Assembly: GCA_903944345.1 (NCBI GenBank)
Contig: CAJARJ010000013.1
Span: 1 to 58,671 of the forward strand
DNA from: Candidatus Omnitrophota bacterium
GTDB lineage: Bacteria > Omnitrophota > Gorgyraeia > Zapsychrales > Fredricksoniimonadaceae
DNA: 58,671 nucleotides
Reading direction: 5' to 3'
The position numbers and the translations under genes are program-made. Under the pieces are notes generated by a model. That model ran no database searches and was not told where the DNA came from. It saw only the letters and a list, made by a program, of their open reading frames with translations. This document shows, in pieces, positions 49,815 to 58,671 of this stretch (position 1 is the stretch's first letter; each line of letters starts with the position of its first letter).

Positions 49815-52800
49815 AAGCTGATCGGGATCCTGTTGAAGGCCTATGGCCGGCTTGAGGTCTTGTGGGGCCGCCGCCGCATCAGGCAGGCTATCAAGTTTGC
49901 TTTCCAGATACCGCTGATACTGCTCAAGCGCTCTTCCCCGGGCATATGCCTGAAGCATCAACCCCTGTTCAATGCGATCCGTCTGTTCCTGAAGCCTGGC
50001 AGCTGCGTCATAATCCGATTGCGCCTTGATCTGGGCGGCATCTGTAACAAGCTCAACAGGAGCCTGTGCCGGAGATGCAGGCGCAAGTGCTGTTGCTGGT
50101 ATCGGTGCAGCTGTAGCCGCAGGGGCGGAAACAGAAGGAACAATTTCCTTGCTTCTTATCCTTAATGCCAGATCAGCCTCTTCTTTGCTATGCTTAAGCA
50201 GACCCATAAGGAAAGAACCGATAACAGAAGCCCCCGCAACAAAAGCCAGAAAAGCCAATGATCCGGTCAACGCCCCTGTTACAAGAAGAAGTCCTTTGAT
50301 CCCCAACGCCACGCCGGCAAGCCAAACAAAATCCGTCCCATGAAAATCCGACTTAAATAATGCTCTTATTTTTAAACCAAACTCATACGGCAAAGCGACA
50401 AGAAAAGAAGAGAAAATACCTATCGCACCCAATGTGCCCATAACAAAAGTTGCGGCAAACCGCAAATTAAACCAGGTATAAGCATTCTGAACCTTAGCTC
50501 TGTGCGCATGCAACAAATACGTTGTGCCCATAAATATTCCCAAAGAAACAAACCCCGCAATGGAAGCGGATACCAACGGAACCCCGCCGGCAAAAAACGC
50601 CAAAGCAGAAACAGCCAAAGCCCCTGCTCCGCTCTTGAAAAAAGCTTTTTGCCAGATCTCATTGAAAGCAGGCGCGGATGCTTTCAGGTCAAACATACTG
50701 ATAGCCAGATAAACTGTCAAGAATGCCATAGTCAGATTAAACGCCCAGATACCCATCCCAAAGAAAATCAGTGCAGAGACTCCACCTGCTATCAAGCCTG
50801 CAAAGCCAACCCACGACCGGAATCCCTTGGATGTTTCAGCCACAAACAGATTATAGCTGTCTTTAACTTTCCCTGGGCCGCCTATTTTTCCGGCTGTATC
50901 TTTCAAGTCCTCCCCATACTGCCGCCACCAATTTCCTAACCCCGTTGTAACAGGAGTGGATCCGGCATTCATCAGGAACGGCGCCATAACCGCCGACAAT
51001 GCGAGCAAAATCGGGAAGAATGACCAAACAATCCCCGCGCTTTGCCAGATAAAAATAGCCATTCCCGTTATAATAACAATAGGCACCACCCAAGTGAAGC
51101 CGGAAACATTAATAAACTGATAAAGATCTCCCTTCATCACATCCCCTGGAACAGCAAAATGGGAAAATGGTTTATAATGCTCCACGCCCAACCGCCGGCC
51201 TGTTGCAATATAGTCTCCGTTGTTAACCATGGCTTTCTTGACTCCGACAGAAAATGCATTAAGGATCAAAGCCATATAGTTTAACGCCAGTCGGGGAAAG
51301 AGAAAGATAAATTCCGCTGTCCCTCGAATAAGCCCTTTTTCGTGCACCAATTGTGCCCAGCCTGTCAGCGCAATCACCTGAGACAAAAGCAAGCCCAAAA
51401 GACCAAAGAGAAGTTCTCCCGGAAACGTTACAAAAAGACTGATACCAAACAACCCAACCACCGTCAAATAAGACAACAGAGACAAAACAATGATCGGTTT
51501 GCGCTGGAAATAACCAATCGAGGCCACCGCATGCAAAAACGAACGGGAAAACCCAACAATAGGTGACGTATTATGACGGTACAGAGTATCGGAAACCGCC
51601 TGTTCTCCGGCTCCGGCACCGAACTTGTCGGATATCCCCATAAGTCCGGCAAAAACCCCTTCGCGCCCCTTGGAGGCCTGCATGATCTCGCGATTGAGCA
51701 CCAGTTCTCCATAAAGCGTTCCTTTATAAGCACCAAAAATATCTTCATTGACCCAGGGAGCGCTGAAAAGACCAAAATGCACAAAAGAATGATTTCTTGT
51801 ATAGTCAGGGTGTCCATAATGGTAGCGAATCCCGAAGATATCCAGCACACGCTGAACAATCGTGACAAATGTATGGTCGCCAAAGGCGTGCACCGCGCCC
51901 GCGGGAGTAGAATCCTTGGTATTAATGTCTTCCGGAAACCCAACTATGGCCACACGTGGATTCTTGAACTCCTGCATAAGATTTGGAGCTTTAAAAATTT
52001 CTTCCAGGTACATATCCTGATTCATATCCATTAACTGCATGATCTCCCCGCGCACAAAGCGGGAAATATTGTTTTGCGCCATGGGCTTTCCCTGACCGAC
52101 AAACATCTTCTCAGGAACCCTGATAATTGCAGAACGAACCATTTTCCCGTCTTCAACCTGCCTCCCGTTCTCCTGACGATAAAACTGTTTGAAAAGGGTC
52201 TCACCTTCCGCTTCGTTAACAGGGGCATCCTGTGAACGATATTCGACAGAAGCACCATATTCAGATTGCGAATCTTTAAGACTATAAACTATTTTTATAC
52301 CGGGATATTGCTTCACAAGATAATTAACAGAATCAAACTGTAATTTCTGTTCAGGCGAGGCATCCAAAAGGAGTCCCTTTTGTTCGGAATCCACAAAATC
52401 GCCATAAGGAGCCGCGGCAACAACATATTCCCATTTACGGGAAACTATCTCTTCGATCAGCTGTTCATACGTCTTTTCCTTGTCGCGCTCATCATCATAG
52501 AAAAGATAATTTTCCCTGATCGCTTCAATTGTAGGATAATTTGTCTTGGCCAACCAAAGATACATCGTACGGTAATTCATCATGCCACGAGCTGTTCTTG
52601 CAAAAGCCTGATAGCGGTAAGAGGCCCAAAGGCGAACTTGCATTTCGAGATTTTCATCGTACATCCGGTACTCGACTGCGTCCTGTAAAATTTTCCAGAT
52701 ACGCGCATTTTTCTTACTCTTGTTTATATCATCTCCAAGATCGAAGGCCTCCAATGTAGGCAGTCCATCAAACTTCTCCAAAACCAGACCATCTGCATTG

Positions 52801-55800
52801 ATATATCCGTTAGCTGACAAAACATCAGAAATCATTTGCGCACTTACTTTATCAGAGGATGCAACTTCAAAATCCTCAACAGAAACTTTTCTTTTCTTGG
52901 GTTGATAACCGAGAATATCTCCATATTTTAAATCCCGCATCATCTGAATATCTTTTTTCCTGTCCTCGTAACCGGAAGCCAAAGGATCAGACTCATTCTC
53001 CGCATCAAGGCGAGCCACAAAATTATCCCATTCCTGAGGATACCGGGTAATCATATAGGTTAGATAGGTGGAGCCTGTCAGATATTTCTGGTTAAGGCCA
53101 TCGTGCCCGCCTGGGAACTCTTTAGTAGAGAAAGGATAAATCCATGTCTCCTTCCCTACCGGAGTAAATCCACTAAATAAAGGCAGATTTTCCCAGGTCG
53201 GAGTTTTATCCATATCCATAAAATACGTTGAAAGGGTAAACTCTATTCTGGATGCCACCTGGTCCACTCTGGGAGGTTTGCTCAAGTCTGGAACACCGGT
53301 AACCTGTCCGACAAGAAAATCTTCGGCACTTTCCTGCTCGATCACAAAACGATAGGCGTTTCTTTCCTTATCGGAAACAAGATCATCCTGATAAAACTGA
53401 TCAATGATATGATTCCACGCCCGGGCAAAAACAAGAATTTTCTGTTCTTCAGTGACAGGAACTTTTCCCTCCGCGCTGTTTATGGTAGAAGGGATCATCT
53501 TGTCCATAAATTGACGGACGGCTCCCAGCGGATCGACAACAACAACTCCGTTCTTTATGGAAACGCCGAACTTTTCAACAACCGTATCGCCGCCGATTTT
53601 CTCCAGTCCCCAGCCCGTCGAACGATTCAGAATACCAAGCCCCGCGTTGGCTATGTTCTTTAAAAAAAGAAGGCCCCAACCGCCGCCGGCCAGGATACCG
53701 AAATAAAGCCAGGGAATAAAACCAAAGAAGACACCGGCAAGAAGTGCACCGGTAACAAGTAAATGAGGCCGCTGATTGCGTACAAATACACGACCCCAAT
53801 CAAAAAAGTTGTGACCCGTTTCTTCTCCCTGTGACAGAGAATGCCCCCCCCAGGACTTGATCCTGTTTGATCCACTCTTTTTGGCTTCCCAGTACCCTAA
53901 AAGTATTTCCGTCGCGTAAAAATAAGCGAAGATATCCAGCAAAAGTATAAAAACAATCGGCAAGAGCGCAATAACTGTCCACGCTACAGGTGACAAAGCC
54001 GTCAGTCCAAGACCCAGCCATGCCGGAGCAACAAATGAGCCGCTCCAAATAGATGAGACAGCAGGAATGATCCATTTAAAAATAGCCACATTCGAGACAA
54101 ATTTAACCGCAAGCAACCAAGCTGTCATAAGCGTTGCGCGGTTCTGTCTTTGTTTGGTAATTTCCATCCATTTGGCATCCGGCTGATCCAGTGCCCCTAC
54201 TTCAGGACGAACAAGACCATCTGCCCAGGATTGGCCATCCCTGACCTCATCTGAAACGTTATAAGTTTTTCCGTCTTTGACTTCTCGCCATTGCCTGTCC
54301 TTACTCTCGATTAACCAATAAGTTCCCCTGAGAACTGCTGTCAGTCCGCCCAGCCAGGCACCCCAGGTCAGCCACACCGGCAAGGCAAGACCTGACAAGG
54401 AAGCTGTCATGACAAGCAAAGCGGTGACTGCTCCGGCACCAACCAGAAAGTCCGGAGCTTTTCTCAAAAGAGACTGTGCTGGAAGCTTTTCATTAAACCA
54501 CTCGGAGCCTTTGAGCAGAGACCAAGCCACCCCCATAACACCGGCAACACCTGCCACCCATCCCCATACAGGAACAGTTACGGTGGCAAGCAGAACACCC
54601 GCCGAAGCCACAAGAGATGTTCCCAACAAGACACCAACAATGTATTTGAAATTAACGATCTGACGAAACCAACCTGCAGCACCCAGAGGTTTCGTTGCTA
54701 TATCGTAAAAAGCTTTATGAATATGTGCGTTAACACTCTTATTTAGGCTCTTTGGAATTTTTTGTGGGTAAAGGGACTCTAATATCGCTCTCTTGAGCCT
54801 TTTACCTTCCGACATCCCGAGCAATCTTGTCCACTCTTGTTGGTCTATAAACTTTCTTGATTCATTACTAATTCCCTTAATAATGGCCTCAATTGCTTTC
54901 GCCTGTTCAGCGCTTAGCTTGTTGTCTTGTTTGAGTTTAGTAAAGATTACAAAAGGTTCTGTGCTCTTGTTCAACCACTCAACTGCGTCCTTAACAGCGG
55001 ATACCGAAGGAACCGTGATGTCCGCATCCTTAACAATTTCTTTAATCAAGTCATTTACTTTGTCCAAAGAGTTACTAAATTCACCCACTTGAAACTCCAA
55101 AGGACCTTGTTTTATCTCTTCCAGACCGCCTTTGTAGTGATACCATTCGAGCCAGTTGACGTGACGAAACAAATATTCCACATCATCCACATGAAGATAA
55201 TCTATCTTTGTAACCCCTTGTCTAAAATGCCGCGCAACCAGCCTATCCCACATATCCATTTCTTCGGTAATTAATGTTCCCAACGGACTCTTGGAAATTT
55301 CCGCCCCAGGCAGGCCTTTTAGTGTCTGGAATTCCTGGTTCACTTTATAAAACCAGTACGCCTTGGGGGCCATGGTCACCGTATAAAAACGAGAAGAAGC
55401 CATCTGAACCAGTTCCATCAAAAATATTTCGTCAAGGCCGAACTTATCAATAGCCGCCAGTTCTTCTTCAAACTGCTTGACCTGCCCCTTAGATGCCATA
55501 ACACGGCCCCAGACCGGCTTGAACCACACTGTCTTGTAAGGACGGAACCATTCTTGGGCAATTTCTTCCATTGTCTTTCCGGCAGCCAGTTTATTCTGAA
55601 CCTGGGCAATCACTTTCTTTTTAACCGAGACGACTATGCCCTGCTGAAAACCGAAAGCAGTATTGCCAGATCCGGCAAGAGCGTTGACCCGGGATTCCAC
55701 ATCCCGGATTTCCTGCTTTAACTGATCGCGCTTTGCTTTTGCCTTGTTGCGTTCTTCAGGAGAAAGATTCTTGGGCCCGGTTCCCGCCTCTGGGGAGCTG

Positions 55801-58671
55801 GCAGCGTTCTTATCGGACTGTGCCTTGACTTTCTTCTGGGCTCGCCATGCATTCCACTTGCTTGGAACCATCAGCACGGCCAGGAAAGAAAGGATACCCC
55901 AGAAAAATCCATGCCAGATACCCTTGTCATTGAGCCAGTTTCTCCAGATGTTCGGACGGAACCTGTCGACCAGTTTACCGTCAACGTATTCACTCCGCTG
56001 CAGAAAAACTTTATCATAAGCTAAGCCCTCTCCCTCATACGCATCGAGGGTGACCTTCTGGGCAAACGGAGCAGGTCCATCCGCCTCTTGTCTTTCAACA
56101 ATATCAAAATGCGGATCACCGTAAGATTTTGTCAGAACAACCTTGCCATCATCAAGAACATTAAAGGCCTGAACTGGGCGACGGAATTCGGAATTAAGAT
56201 CATAAATAATAACATCCGTATTGTTCAATATGTTACCCAGCGAACCTCTGGCAATACTGATATTAACACGTGCAAAACGCTCTGCCAAAAGTTGACCGCC
56301 GGGTGTGTAAACCGCCTTGCGCTTCAACTTCGAGTCCATGACAATATAGTCGTAACCTCTGTAGGTTGTTGGCTCCGTCTGCCCGTTGACAGGGTCAAAA
56401 ACCACTGTCATCGGGTTATATCCGATCCGCTCTGTAACAGTAGCTACTCTATCTCCCAAAGACATTGCCTCGAGCGGAATGTGACCTTTGTTCTCATCAA
56501 ACGGAAAACGAACAACATCCTGAGAATATGGAACAAAATCACCGTTTGACTTTGGTGAATACATCGCGACTTCTTCAAGGTCTCCGGATTCACGATCCAC
56601 TAGGACAATACCTGGAAGAATCCCTCCTCTGAGAGAAACCGTCTCCGGATTATGCCCCCCGTTAAAATTGACAACAAGATTCTGCGCTCCTTCAAGAAAC
56701 CAGAGATTCATAACCATCTTCCCATCAGAATAAACAGAAACAATATCGCGCCCGCGGCTGTCGTGCGGAATAAGATATCTCTTGATTGGGAGATCAGACT
56801 CGCGGATATATTTTCCATCCTTTCCAACCAGCCGGGGCGTTTCAACATTCTCCGTCAGCACAGTCCCTGGAGTGATGCCGTGCTTGGCCAGATGTGACCA
56901 CATGTCAGTAGATGTACCCGGAAGACGCCTTCTCACGAAATCTGCAAATGTTTCTTCGAAATTCCTGCCCAGAATCTCTCCGGTCTTGATCCGGCTCTGT
57001 GTTGTTTCAACTGTCGCCCTGATCTGATTACCGGGTGTCAGCTTGAAAGACTTTGTAACCATGCCTGTACGCGCGTCAAACTCGAAAGGAATAAGCTTTT
57101 CTATGACGTGCCCGGACTCTTCTCGCACAGTAATAAATTTTCGCTCCTGATATTCATAAGGAAGGCGATAGTCTCTTGTTGTAACGAAATCGTGTGTGGT
57201 CACAAAAGATTCGTTTAATACGGTATCTTTCGTAATACCAGAACGTGCCAAGGCTTCGCGAAGCTCGGGATTATCAAAAAACGACGAATCTTTAAAATGA
57301 TCAAAGTCCTGAAGCGCGGCAGCACCTCCTCCGTCAATTTTCCATACAAAGTCCCATCCTGATTCCCTTTGACGCGCAATCTCGGCCTTCAGTTCTTCGG
57401 GCATATCCCGGAGTTCCAGCTCAACATGACCGTCTACAAAAGAAGATCCGCCCGAATGAATAAAAACGGCCCGTGCGACATGTTTTCCAGGCATCATGGA
57501 CGAATAAAGATGAATGTCCTTGAAAGACATGGAAAGTCTGGACTCGGACTGAAGAGCAGCGACAATATCTTCATCACGTTCAATCCCGCTGTTGAGCTTT
57601 ACGAAACCACTCTCGTCTGTTGTAATCGATCCGTCGTCAAAGCGGGTTCTGCGAACAGACGCAAACCAATCCTTATCCTCTATGGAACGCATATCGACGT
57701 AATAACCGTTTCCGTTACTCTCGTCGAACCAGAAGAAAGCCGTTACATTCTCCACCTTTCTGCCATCGATAATTAATGGACGAAGGATATCGGTATCCGA
57801 CTGAACAGAACCAAGGCTATTCTGCGAAGAGACATTCTGATCCCGGACTGTATAATGCTCACGAATGCCGTTCCTGTCGAAATAAACAACTTCTCCCTGC
57901 CTGAAACGTTTGCTGTAACGCTTGACCAGTGTTTCAACCGGCTCTCCATCCGCCCCACGGGACTTGATTATTTCATAAACATCTTCAGTAACTGTCGAAG
58001 CATTAACGCTCTGTTCGGCAGATTTGGTCACATGCAGCCATTCGCTTTTGCTGTCCGCCTGATAATGGACATAACCTGTTTCTGGTACAGATGTCCGTCT
58101 GAGGACTGTCGACTCCGCCTTTAGAGCATTTACCGTCCCGAATCCAGGAAGAGCATAAATCGCTGAGGTATTGTTCCCGCCAATAACTTCGACTTTACTA
58201 CCATCAATATCCTTGGCTAAGTAAACCCTTGCAGTGACGTTTCCATTCTTGTCCTGCATAAACAGCTCTGTAGATTTCCTGCGAATTTCTTCATGCGTTT
58301 CAGAATTCTGTAAATCCGCCAAGGTGACGAACTGCGCACCTTTCCCATCCTTAAGAACCATCAGATAGTGTTCAGCAAGAAACTTCTCAACATCCTGGAC
58401 AGGAATAACCGAACTCCGCGAATAGTCCTTCCCCCAAAGCTTGACAACCCGTCCGGAAAGTTCACCTTTCTCATCAAATTTCAGAACTTCAACAGCATCA
58501 CGCAGAATTAATTCCTGATTGGCATTTAAAGTTTCCAAATTAGCAAACTCGGCGGCCAACTCCTTGCCAGCTTCTTTTGTGTAATCTGAATTAGGAGTTG
58601 CGGACTTCCAACGCACCAGAAAATAATTATCCATTAATTCTTCAATAGTTGAGGGAAGTACCCGCGGTTGT
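49617..58671 (-). CDS. Giant membrane protein with GT48 glucan-synthase domain, N-terminus outside window
   Basis: The frame is open to the right edge, so the ATG at 58634 is internal and the protein exceeds 3,017 residues. Numbering from that ATG: a long beta-rich region with YD-repeat-like segments (about 1-890); one helix (about 900-920); a charged, coiled-coil region (about 940-1330); a first membrane cluster of about eight helices (about 1330-1660); a large soluble domain with the GT48 signatures (about 1780-2380); a second membrane cluster of about ten or more helices (about 2380-2820); an Ala/Pro-rich linker (about 2835-2865); a coiled coil and the C-module. The membrane-soluble-membrane order is that of fungal Fks1 and plant callose synthase, which polymerise UDP-glucose to 1,3-beta-glucan and pass it through the membrane. 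Stop at 49617. Confidence 0.92.
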   Translation of the reverse strand, partial: QPRVLPSTIEELMDNYFLVRWKSATPNSDYTKEAGKELAAEFANLETLNANQELILRDAVEVLKFDEKGELSGRVVKLWGKDYSRSSVIPVQDVEKFLAEHYLMVLKDGKGAQFVTLADLQNSETHEEIRRKSTELFMQDKNGNVTARVYLAKDIDGSKVEVIGGNNTSAIYALPGFGTVNALKAESTVLRRTSVPETGYVHYQADSKSEWLHVTKSAEQSVNASTVTEDVYEIIKSRGADGEPVETLVKRYSKRFRQGEVVYFDRNGIREHYTVRDQNVSSQNSLGSVQSDTDILRPLIIDGRKVENVTAFFWFDESNGNGYYVDMRSIEDKDWFASVRRTRFDDGSITTDESGFVKLNSGIERDEDIVAALQSESRLSMSFKDIHLYSSMMPGKHVARAVFIHSGGSSFVDGHVELELRDMPEELKAEIARQRESGWDFVWKIDGGGAAALQDFDHFKDSSFFDNPELREALARSGITKDTVLNESFVTTHDFVTTRDYRLPYEYQERKFITVREESGHVIEKLIPFEFDARTGMVTKSFKLTPGNQIRATVETTQSRIKTGEILGRNFEETFADFVRRRLPGTSTDMWSHLAKHGITPGTVLTENVETPRLVGKDGKYIRESDLPIKRYLIPHDSRGRDIVSVYSDGKMVMNLWFLEGAQNLVVNFNGGHNPETVSLRGGILPGIVLVDRESGDLEEVAMYSPKSNGDFVPYSQDVVRFPFDENKGHIPLEAMSLGDRVATVTERIGYNPMTVVFDPVNGQTEPTTYRGYDYIVMDSKLKRKAVYTPGGQLLAERFARVNISIARGSLGNILNNTDVIIYDLNSEFRRPVQAFNVLDDGKVVLTKSYGDPHFDIVERQEADGPAPFAQKVTLDAYEGEGLAYDKVFLQRSEYVDGKLVDRFRPNIWRNWLNDKGIWHGFFWGILSFLAVLMVPSKWNAWRAQKKVKAQSDKNAASSPEAGTGPKNLSPEERNKAKAKRDQLKQEIRDVESRVNALAGSGNTAFGFQQGIVVSVKKKVIAQVQNKLAAGKTMEEIAQEWFRPYKTVWFKPVWGRVMASKGQVKQFEEELAAIDKFGLDEIFLMELVQMASSRFYTVTMAPKAYWFYKVNQEFQTLKGLPGAEISKSPLGTLITEEMDMWDRLVARHFRQGVTKIDYLHVDDVEYLFRHVNWLEWYHYKGGLEEIKQGPLEFQVGEFSNSLDKVNDLIKEIVKDADITVPSVSAVKDAVEWLNKSTEPFVIFTKLKQDNKLSAEQAKAIEAIIKGISNESRKFIDQQEWTRLLGMSEGKRLKRAILESLYPQKIPKSLNKSVNAHIHKAFYDIATKPLGAAGWFRQIVNFKYIVGVLLGTSLVASAGVLLATVTVPVWGWVAGVAGVMGVAWSLLKGSEWFNEKLPAQSLLRKAPDFLVGAGAVTALLVMTASLSGLALPVWLTWGAWLGGLTAVLRGTYWLIESKDRQWREVKDGKTYNVSDEVRDGQSWADGLVRPEVGALDQPDAKWMEITKQRQNRATLMTAWLLAVKFVSNVAIFKWIIPAVSSIWSGSFVAPAWLGLGLTALSPVAWTVIALLPIVFILLLDIFAYFYATEILLGYWEAKKSGSNRIKSWGGHSLSQGEETGHNFFDWGRVFVRNQRPHLLVTGALLAGVFFGFIPWLYFGILAGGGWGLLFLKNIANAGLGILNRSTGWGLEKIGGDTVVEKFGVSIKNGVVVVDPLGAVRQFMDKMIPSTINSAEGKVPVTEEQKILVFARAWNHIIDQFYQDDLVSDKERNAYRFVIEQESAEDFLVGQVTGVPDLSKPPRVDQVASRIEFTLSTYFMDMDKTPTWENLPLFSGFTPVGKETWIYPFSTKEFPGGHDGLNQKYLTGSTYLTYMITRYPQEWDNFVARLDAENESDPLASGYEDRKKDIQMMRDLKYGDILGYQPKKRKVSVEDFEVASSDKVSAQMISDVLSANGYINADGLVLEKFDGLPTLEAFDLGDDINKSKKNARIWKILQDAVEYRMYDENLEMQVRLWASYRYQAFARTARGMMNYRTMYLWLAKTNYPTIEAIRENYLFYDDERDKEKTYEQLIEEIVSRKWEYVVAAAPYGDFVDSEQKGLLLDASPEQKLQFDSVNYLVKQYPGIKIVYSLKDSQSEYGASVEYRSQDAPVNEAEGETLFKQFYRQENGRQVEDGKMVRSAIIRVPEKMFVGQGKPMAQNNISRFVRGEIMQLMDMNQDMYLEEIFKAPNLMQEFKNPRVAIVGFPEDINTKDSTPAGAVHAFGDHTFVTIVQRVLDIFGIRYHYGHPDYTRNHSFVHFGLFSAPWVNEDIFGAYKGTLYGELVLNREIMQASKGREGVFAGLMGISDKFGAGAGEQAVSDTLYRHNTSPIVGFSRSFLHAVASIGYFQRKPIIVLSLLSYLTVVGLFGISLFVTFPGELLFGLLGLLLSQVIALTGWAQLVHEKGLIRGTAEFIFLFPRLALNYMALILNAFSVGVKKAMVNNGDYIATGRRLGVEHYKPFSHFAVPGDVMKGDLYQFINVSGFTWVVPIVIITGMAIFIWQSAGIVWSFFPILLALSAVMAPFLMNAGSTPVTTGLGNWWRQYGEDLKDTAGKIGGPGKVKDSYNLFVAETSKGFRSWVGFAGLIAGGVSALIFFGMGIWAFNLTMAFLTVYLAISMFDLKASAPAFNEIWQKAFFKSGAGALAVSALAFFAGGVPLVSASIAGFVSLGIFMGTTYLLHAHRAKVQNAYTWFNLRFAATFVMGTLGAIGIFSSFLVALPYEFGLKIRALFKSDFHGTDFVWLAGVALGIKGLLLVTGALTGSLAFLAFVAGASVIGSFLMGLLKHSKEEADLALRIRSKEIVPSVSAPAATAAPIPATALAPASPAQAPVELVTDAAQIKAQSDYDAAARLQEQTDRIEQGLMLQAYARGRALEQYQRYLESKLDSLPDAAAAPQDLKPAIGLQQDPDQLGGISLDEKRLVINLKVDGEGMPLPADMQTPEVVSIAGLTPVIRDISPVTSRNVPVLMELMRGAAL
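51500..53290 (-). other. GT48 (1,3-beta-glucan/callose synthase) catalytic domain
   Basis: In order: RIEFTLSTYFMD with FSGFTPVGKETW; RYPQEWDNFVARLD; VRLWASYRYQAFARTARGMM then NYR; KWEYVVAAAPYGDF; QYPGIKIVYSLKD; GQGKPMAQNNISRFVRGE; MQLMDMNQDMYLEE; VAIVGFPEDI; TFVTIVQRVLDIFGIRYHYG then HPD; NEDIFGAYKG; ASKGREGVFAG; KFGAGAGEQAVSDTLYRH; and GFSRSFLHAVASIGYF. Each matches a block of Fks1/CalS (RT-RG-M-Y, NQ[N]...RGE, D-NQD-Y-EE, HYGHPD, [NS]EDI-AG, KGRD-G, G-GEQ-LSR). Confidence 0.93.

Noticed and set aside
49617-58671. GT48 giant as bacterial cellulose/curdlan synthase (GT2)
   Set aside because: None of the GT2 D,D,D,QxxRW motifs are seen, while the GT48 block order is complete.

Overview
This window is almost entirely coding, and every gene I can support is on the minus strand, so transcription runs from high to low coordinates. 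I see no tRNA, rRNA, CRISPR array, insertion sequence or replication origin, and no stretch over 300 bases without a gene. The best guess for the host is a Gram-negative-type uncultured bacterium of the Omnitrophota (OP3) kind. This rests on the giant multidomain proteins, the secretin plus ExbB/ExbD (outer membrane), lysine synthesis through DapL, and the gene mix. It is an inference, not a proof.

Region A (58671 to about 36176) is the unusual part. It holds a run of very large proteins. The first, cut by the window edge, has more than 3,000 residues and carries a convincing GT48 (1,3-beta-glucan/callose synthase) catalytic domain between two clusters of membrane helices. I know GT48 as essentially a family of fungi, plants and other eukaryotes. 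Next come a 619-residue and a 720-residue reading frame that look like two halves of one protein, then a 2,838-residue protein with a signal peptide followed by shikimate-dehydrogenase-like, two histidine-phosphatase-like, transketolase-like and nucleotidyltransferase-like segments. Last is a small protein broken at a run of eight G. Three of the four share one N-terminal module (the fourth is truncated there). All four end in a related C-terminal module starting GG[IV] and usually ending near PEII-I-P. The small broken protein is little more than N-module plus C-module, and so defines the family's minimal form.

Region B (about 36006 to 35000) is rplM-rpsI, with a consensus sigma-70 promoter in front and a clear intrinsic terminator behind. 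Region C (34936 to 20039) is a tightly packed biosynthetic supercluster: argC-argJ-argB-argD-argF-argG-argH (cyclic arginine pathway), lysA-dapF-dapA-dapB-dapL (lysine/diaminopimelate by the aminotransferase route), then folK, panC and an aspartate dehydrogenase. It is followed by a small two-repeat, lysine-tailed protein with a very strong ribosome binding site and an intrinsic terminator.

Region D (19613 to 1) is uvrA, a large TPR lipoprotein-like or periplasmic protein, ExbB, ExbD, a short TonB-like membrane protein, a small zinc-ribbon membrane protein, and a type IV pilus/type II secretion locus. That locus has a PilX-like prepilin, a PilM-PilN fusion, PilO, PilP, secretin, ATPase GspE/PilB, inner-membrane GspF/PilC and six pilins or pseudopilins. 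It ends with rsmE and a TMTC-like membrane protein that runs off the left edge. No prepilin peptidase and no retraction ATPase (PilT) lie in the window.
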